In this document: positions 6,070-7,690 of the stretch, piece after piece
Layout: every line of letters starts with the position of its first letter
Position numbering within the stretch: the first letter of the stretch is position 1
From: Treponema sp.
GTDB lineage: Bacteria > Spirochaetota > Spirochaetia > Treponematales > Breznakiellaceae
Direction: 5' to 3'
DNA length: 7,690 nucleotides
Assembly: GCA_031279925.1 (NCBI GenBank)
Contig: JAITHQ010000071.1
Location: 1-7,690 of the forward strand
Made by a program: the position numbers and the translations under genes
The notes under the pieces: generated by a model
The model's input: the letters and a program-made list of their open reading frames with translations, nothing else
What the model was told of the DNA's origin: nothing
The model's database searches: none

Positions 6070-7242
6070 TTACCATGGGGGAAGTATCGCCATAAAACCG
6101 GCGGCCCCAATATTATAGTCTTCCTGTTCCTCCCAGGCGGCAAATAAGGTATCCCCCGCCAAGGCAATTCCCGTGTAGGCAAAATGTTCAGGCAGGGGGG
6201 GCACGGCGAATGATTTGAACACGCTTTCCGCCTCTTCCCCGCCGCCGGCCCGTTCAGCATAGAGGCCCCTGCCATCGGGAAGAATGGCCAGCGCAACAGC
6301 CCCTTCCGGGCCGCTATGGTAATACCCCGCAAGCAGCGGCGCGTCTCCCCCATCCCTGCCAAAATAACGCGTTTGCTGAAATTCGGGAGAAGTAACCGCT
6401 GCGGCCGCTCCGCCGATTCCACCGCTGCCAAATGCCGCGCCGAGCAGAACGCGCAGCAGGGGCGGGGCGGCTAAAAGCGGCTCCGGCAGGGCGGAGTTTT
6501 GAAACCCTCCCAGCGATACCGCTTCCCCGGCCAGGTCTGGATCGGCTGTGCGGAGCATACGGATTTCCGGCTGCGGCAGGCCCTTTTTTGTTACCCGGAA
6601 ATACCAGCCGCCGTCCGGCCCCAGCCGCAGGGTGTCGGCGTCCCATCCTTCCTCTGCCGGAAAACGTTCCAGGGCGGGGATAAGGAGCGGTTCAAGCCCG
6701 CCGGGAGCAATGGTCCATGTTCTGGGCGCAGGAAGGGGAAAGCCAGAATCGAGAAAACGGTCATCCCGGTACAAAAGAGCCGCCGGTTTTTCATTAACAA
6801 GCGCAAAGGCCCCCACAGTATACTGCTGCCAGAATTCCCCTCCTGAAAAATGGCGCAGGGCGACTCCTGCGTTGTTTGGCGCGGCGGCGTTCCCGCTCCA
6901 GGGGGCAAGACTCAAACAGCCGCTGCGGTTTACCGCCATTAAAAGCTGATCTTCCCGCGCAAGAAAAAAGCTGATATGCGGCGCAAGCGGCCAGGGAATA
7001 AGGGCGGCGGAAAAACGGGCGTCTTCGATTGAATCAAGCAATTGTGGCCCGCCGGCGGAAAACTGAAACCACAGGGGATATTCCCCCGCCTGCAAAACCG
7101 CCAGGGGCTGAAGCCCCTCCTCTTCAGCGACCGGAGCGGGATCGGGATTGGGGCTGGAAACGCTGCCGGAATCTGCGCCGGAAGGGCGGGTACAGGAAAC
7201 AAGCAGGCAAAACAAAAAAGATGCAAGCAAACAATGGCGCAT
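6070..7242 (-). CDS. Conserved-looking lipoprotein of unknown function
   Basis: A 390-residue protein that I do not recognise. Translation begins at ATG (7242 down to 7240). An in-frame TAA lies 3 codons upstream (7251-7249), so no longer version exists. The signal peptide is MRHCLLASFLFCLLVSC, with lipobox LVSC and lipidated Cys17. A Ser/Pro/Glu-rich tether follows (about 18-45), then a large extracytoplasmic body rich in Ala, Gly, Pro and Leu with few Lys. Scattered strand-like units such as LRLGPDGGWYFRV and AILPDGRGLYAE suggest a beta-rich, possibly propeller-like fold; that is speculation. There is no Shine-Dalgarno sequence. It is convergent with the transporter operon and probably has its own promoter. 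Other long open frames overlap it but lack signals. Coding status is fairly certain because of the signal peptide and length. Confidence 0.8.
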   Translation of the reverse strand: MRHCLLASFLFCLLVSCTRPSGADSGSVSSPNPDPAPVAEEEGLQPLAVLQAGEYPLWFQFSAGGPQLLDSIEDARFSAALIPWPLAPHISFFLAREDQLLMAVNRSGCLSLAPWSGNAAAPNNAGVALRHFSGGEFWQQYTVGAFALVNEKPAALLYRDDRFLDSGFPLPAPRTWTIAPGGLEPLLIPALERFPAEEGWDADTLRLGPDGGWYFRVTKKGLPQPEIRMLRTADPDLAGEAVSLGGFQNSALPEPLLAAPPLLRVLLGAAFGSGGIGGAAAAVTSPEFQQTRYFGRDGGDAPLLAGYYHSGPEGAVALAILPDGRGLYAERAGGGEEAESVFKSFAVPPLPEHFAYTGIALAGDTLFAAWEEQEDYNIGAAGFMAILPPW

Positions 7243-7247
7243 GACCC

Positions 7248-7253
7248 ATTATA
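7248..7253 (-). promoter_or_regulatory. -10 box giving a probably leaderless lipoprotein mRNA
   Basis: A perfect TATAAT (minus strand, 7253 to 7248) lies 5 nt before the ATG at 7242. Initiation 6-8 nt downstream of a -10 box would fall at or within one or two bases of the A of the ATG, leaving no leader. No good -35 box is visible at 16-18 bp spacing (the best is TGGAAA at 7276-7271). The absence of any ribosome site fits leaderless translation. Confidence 0.5.
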
Positions 7254-7265
7254 GCCGCAAGCGGC
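7254..7265. promoter_or_regulatory. Operator-like palindrome in the lipoprotein promoter
   Basis: GCCGCAAGCGGC is a 5+2+5 interrupted palindrome directly against the -10 box, in the spacer region of the promoter. A second pairing, AGCCGC (7253-7258) with GCGGCT (7277-7282), spans the -35 region. A regulator bound here would block polymerase. No regulator family is identified. Confidence 0.35.
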
Positions 7266-7279
7266 GGATTTTTCCAGCG

Positions 7280-7402
7280 GCTAAACTTGGGTCATAAAAA
7301 ACATATTCCGCTATAGTCCCCCTGCGGGGAACGAGTGGTGGCAGGCTAAAAACCCACCAAGTGCCCGCGTCCCGTCAAGGGGCGCGGATGATTAACGTTA
7401 GC
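7280..7402. other. Possible three-armed structured RNA or DNA element
   Basis: An outer stem pairs GCTAAAC (7280-7286) with GTTAGC (7397-7402), with one bulged A, and continues as TCAT (7292-7295) with ATGA (7388-7391) through wobbles. Inside lie three hairpins: 7316-7332 (GC-rich, 3-nt loop), 7336-7341 with 7354-7359 (TGGTGG/CCACCA), and 7365-7373 with 7379-7387 (9 bp, one G-T wobble, 5-nt loop), the last abutting the outer stem. I do not recognise a known riboswitch, tmRNA, RNase P or SRP RNA. It holds no convincing gene. It may be transcribed from either strand, or not at all. Confidence 0.4.
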
Positions 7403-7422
7403 ATGGCGTAGCAACCGGCCAA

Positions 7423-7451
7423 TATATAGTTGTTCCCCTTAAGAATAACAA
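7423..7451 (-). promoter_or_regulatory. Candidate distal minus-strand promoter
   Basis: On the minus strand TTGTTA (7451-7446) and TATATA (7428-7423) are 17 bp apart. Initiation near 7416 would transcribe the structured element and then the lipoprotein gene, with a leader of about 170 nt. The region is AT-rich, so chance is a real possibility. Confidence 0.3.
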
Positions 7452-7478
7452 AGAAGGTCCATGGGTTACATGAATTAA

Positions 7479-7540
7479 CACGGATTTCAGTTCCCCAGAA
7501 CCAGTATAATCCATGAAAATCCGTACAATCCGTGGATTTT
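7479..7540. repeat. Cluster of short AATCCGTG-type repeats
   Basis: Three close copies of AATCCRTR start at 7508, 7518 and 7527. An exact inverted copy, CACGGATT, lies at 7479-7486. Bases 7516-7522 also pair with 7534-7540 (7 bp, 11-nt loop), followed by further Ts, forming a weak terminator-like hairpin. No coding frame runs through it. Confidence 0.45.
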
Positions 7541-7593
7541 TTCAAGAATTCGCCTATTCCATGGCAGGAATCTAAAATTGAGCTTCATCTTTA

Positions 7594-7690
7594 TTAAGTG
7601 GATTGACCATACACACGCTTTTTTCGGGATATTTTCCTCAAACGCTGTATATATTCCGTACGCTGCTGTGCAGATCGCTCACGATAGATG
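7594..7690 (-). pseudogene. Truncated IS630-family transposase remnant (runs off the window)
   Basis: On the minus strand, entering from beyond 7690, the frame reads IYRERSAQQRTEYIQRLRKI, then SRKKRVYGQST and a TAA at 7596-7594. The pattern of a YRER start, a charged helix, then KKRVY matches the linker of IS630-type transposases that runs from the N-terminal helix-turn-helix region into the catalytic core. In that core VY is normally followed by the first catalytic Asp, as in VYxDE. Here the similarity stops right after VY and the frame ends four codons later; neither other frame restores it. I infer a decayed or recombined IS. The family call rests on memory of the motif. An overlapping two-ORF arrangement is possible but unlikely, because no catalytic part follows. 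Confidence 0.5.

Larger units (their letters stand above)
7243..7593. other. Gene-free region between the lipoprotein gene and the IS remnant
   Basis: I find no convincing gene here on either strand. It holds the lipoprotein promoter with its palindrome, the three-armed fold, a possible second promoter, the AATCCGTG repeats and a small hairpin (7556-7560 with 7567-7571). The mixture of repeats and a broken IS suggests an insertion-prone, non-conserved stretch. Confidence 0.6.

Noticed and set aside
5433..6431. 332-residue minus-strand open frame across the ATPase and lipoprotein genes
   Set aside because: It overlaps the conserved ATPase antisense and the lipoprotein gene in another frame. 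Its composition is that of a shadow frame.
7280..7402. Integron attC site
   Set aside because: GCTAAAC and GTTAGC at the ends resemble attC core boxes, and some treponemes carry integrons. They do not match RYYYAAC/GTTRRRY exactly, though, and the interior forms three hairpins rather than one.
7388..7411. Tiny frame ATG to TAG encoding MINVSMA
   Set aside because: Seven codons inside the right arm of the structured element, with no support beyond a start and a stop codon.
7505..7510. Plus-strand TATAAT as a promoter
   Set aside because: No usable -35 box lies 16-18 bp upstream and no gene follows on the plus strand.
1..7690. CRISPR array, tRNA, rRNA or prophage genes
   Set aside because: No regularly spaced direct repeats, cloverleaf-like sequence, rRNA segment or phage protein was seen on either strand.

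Overview
The window looks like chromosomal DNA from a Gram-negative, moderately GC-rich (roughly half GC) bacterium. I lean towards a spirochaete of the Treponema group. The hints are diderm-type lipoproteins with lipoboxes, a periplasmic binding protein whose leader ends in a FAGG motif, and non-ATG starts (GTG at 377, TTG at 890 and 4601). This assignment is inference; there is no rRNA, tRNA or universal marker gene in the window to settle it.

Left edge (1-376): the last 25 codons of an upstream gene are followed by about 300 bp without a gene. That stretch holds a compound hairpin (82-125), a G-quadruplex motif on the minus strand (152-175), a 126-bp palindromic element with perfect 19-bp ends (184-309), and a good sigma-70-type promoter (329-357).

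Signalling pair (377-3634): a small lipoprotein with an FMN-binding-like fold is followed 9 bp later by a 914-residue hybrid sensor kinase (extracytoplasmic Cache-like sensor, HAMP, PAS-like linker, HisKA, HATPase, receiver). The two probably share one transcript. No stand-alone response regulator or output protein is present.

Transporter operon (3670-6065): a second promoter with almost the same boxes as the first abuts a strong hairpin and T-tract. The hairpin both ends the kinase transcript and sits at the 5' end of the next one. Then come the substrate-binding protein, one membrane permease and the ATPase of a polar amino acid ABC importer, in the usual order. The permease is presumably a homodimer. 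The kinase may respond to nutrients handled by this importer, but only proximity suggests it.

Right part (6070-7690): a convergent lipoprotein gene of unknown function ends 4 bp from the ATPase stop codon. Its consensus -10 box lies so close to the ATG that its mRNA is probably leaderless. Beyond it, about 340 bp without a gene carries an operator-like palindrome, a three-armed potential RNA or DNA fold (7280-7402), a possible second minus-strand promoter, and short AATCCGTG-type repeats. At the edge is the broken end of an IS630-type transposase gene. No complete novel defence or mobile system is visible. The most unusual content is the set of structured noncoding elements and the lipoprotein-kinase pair.
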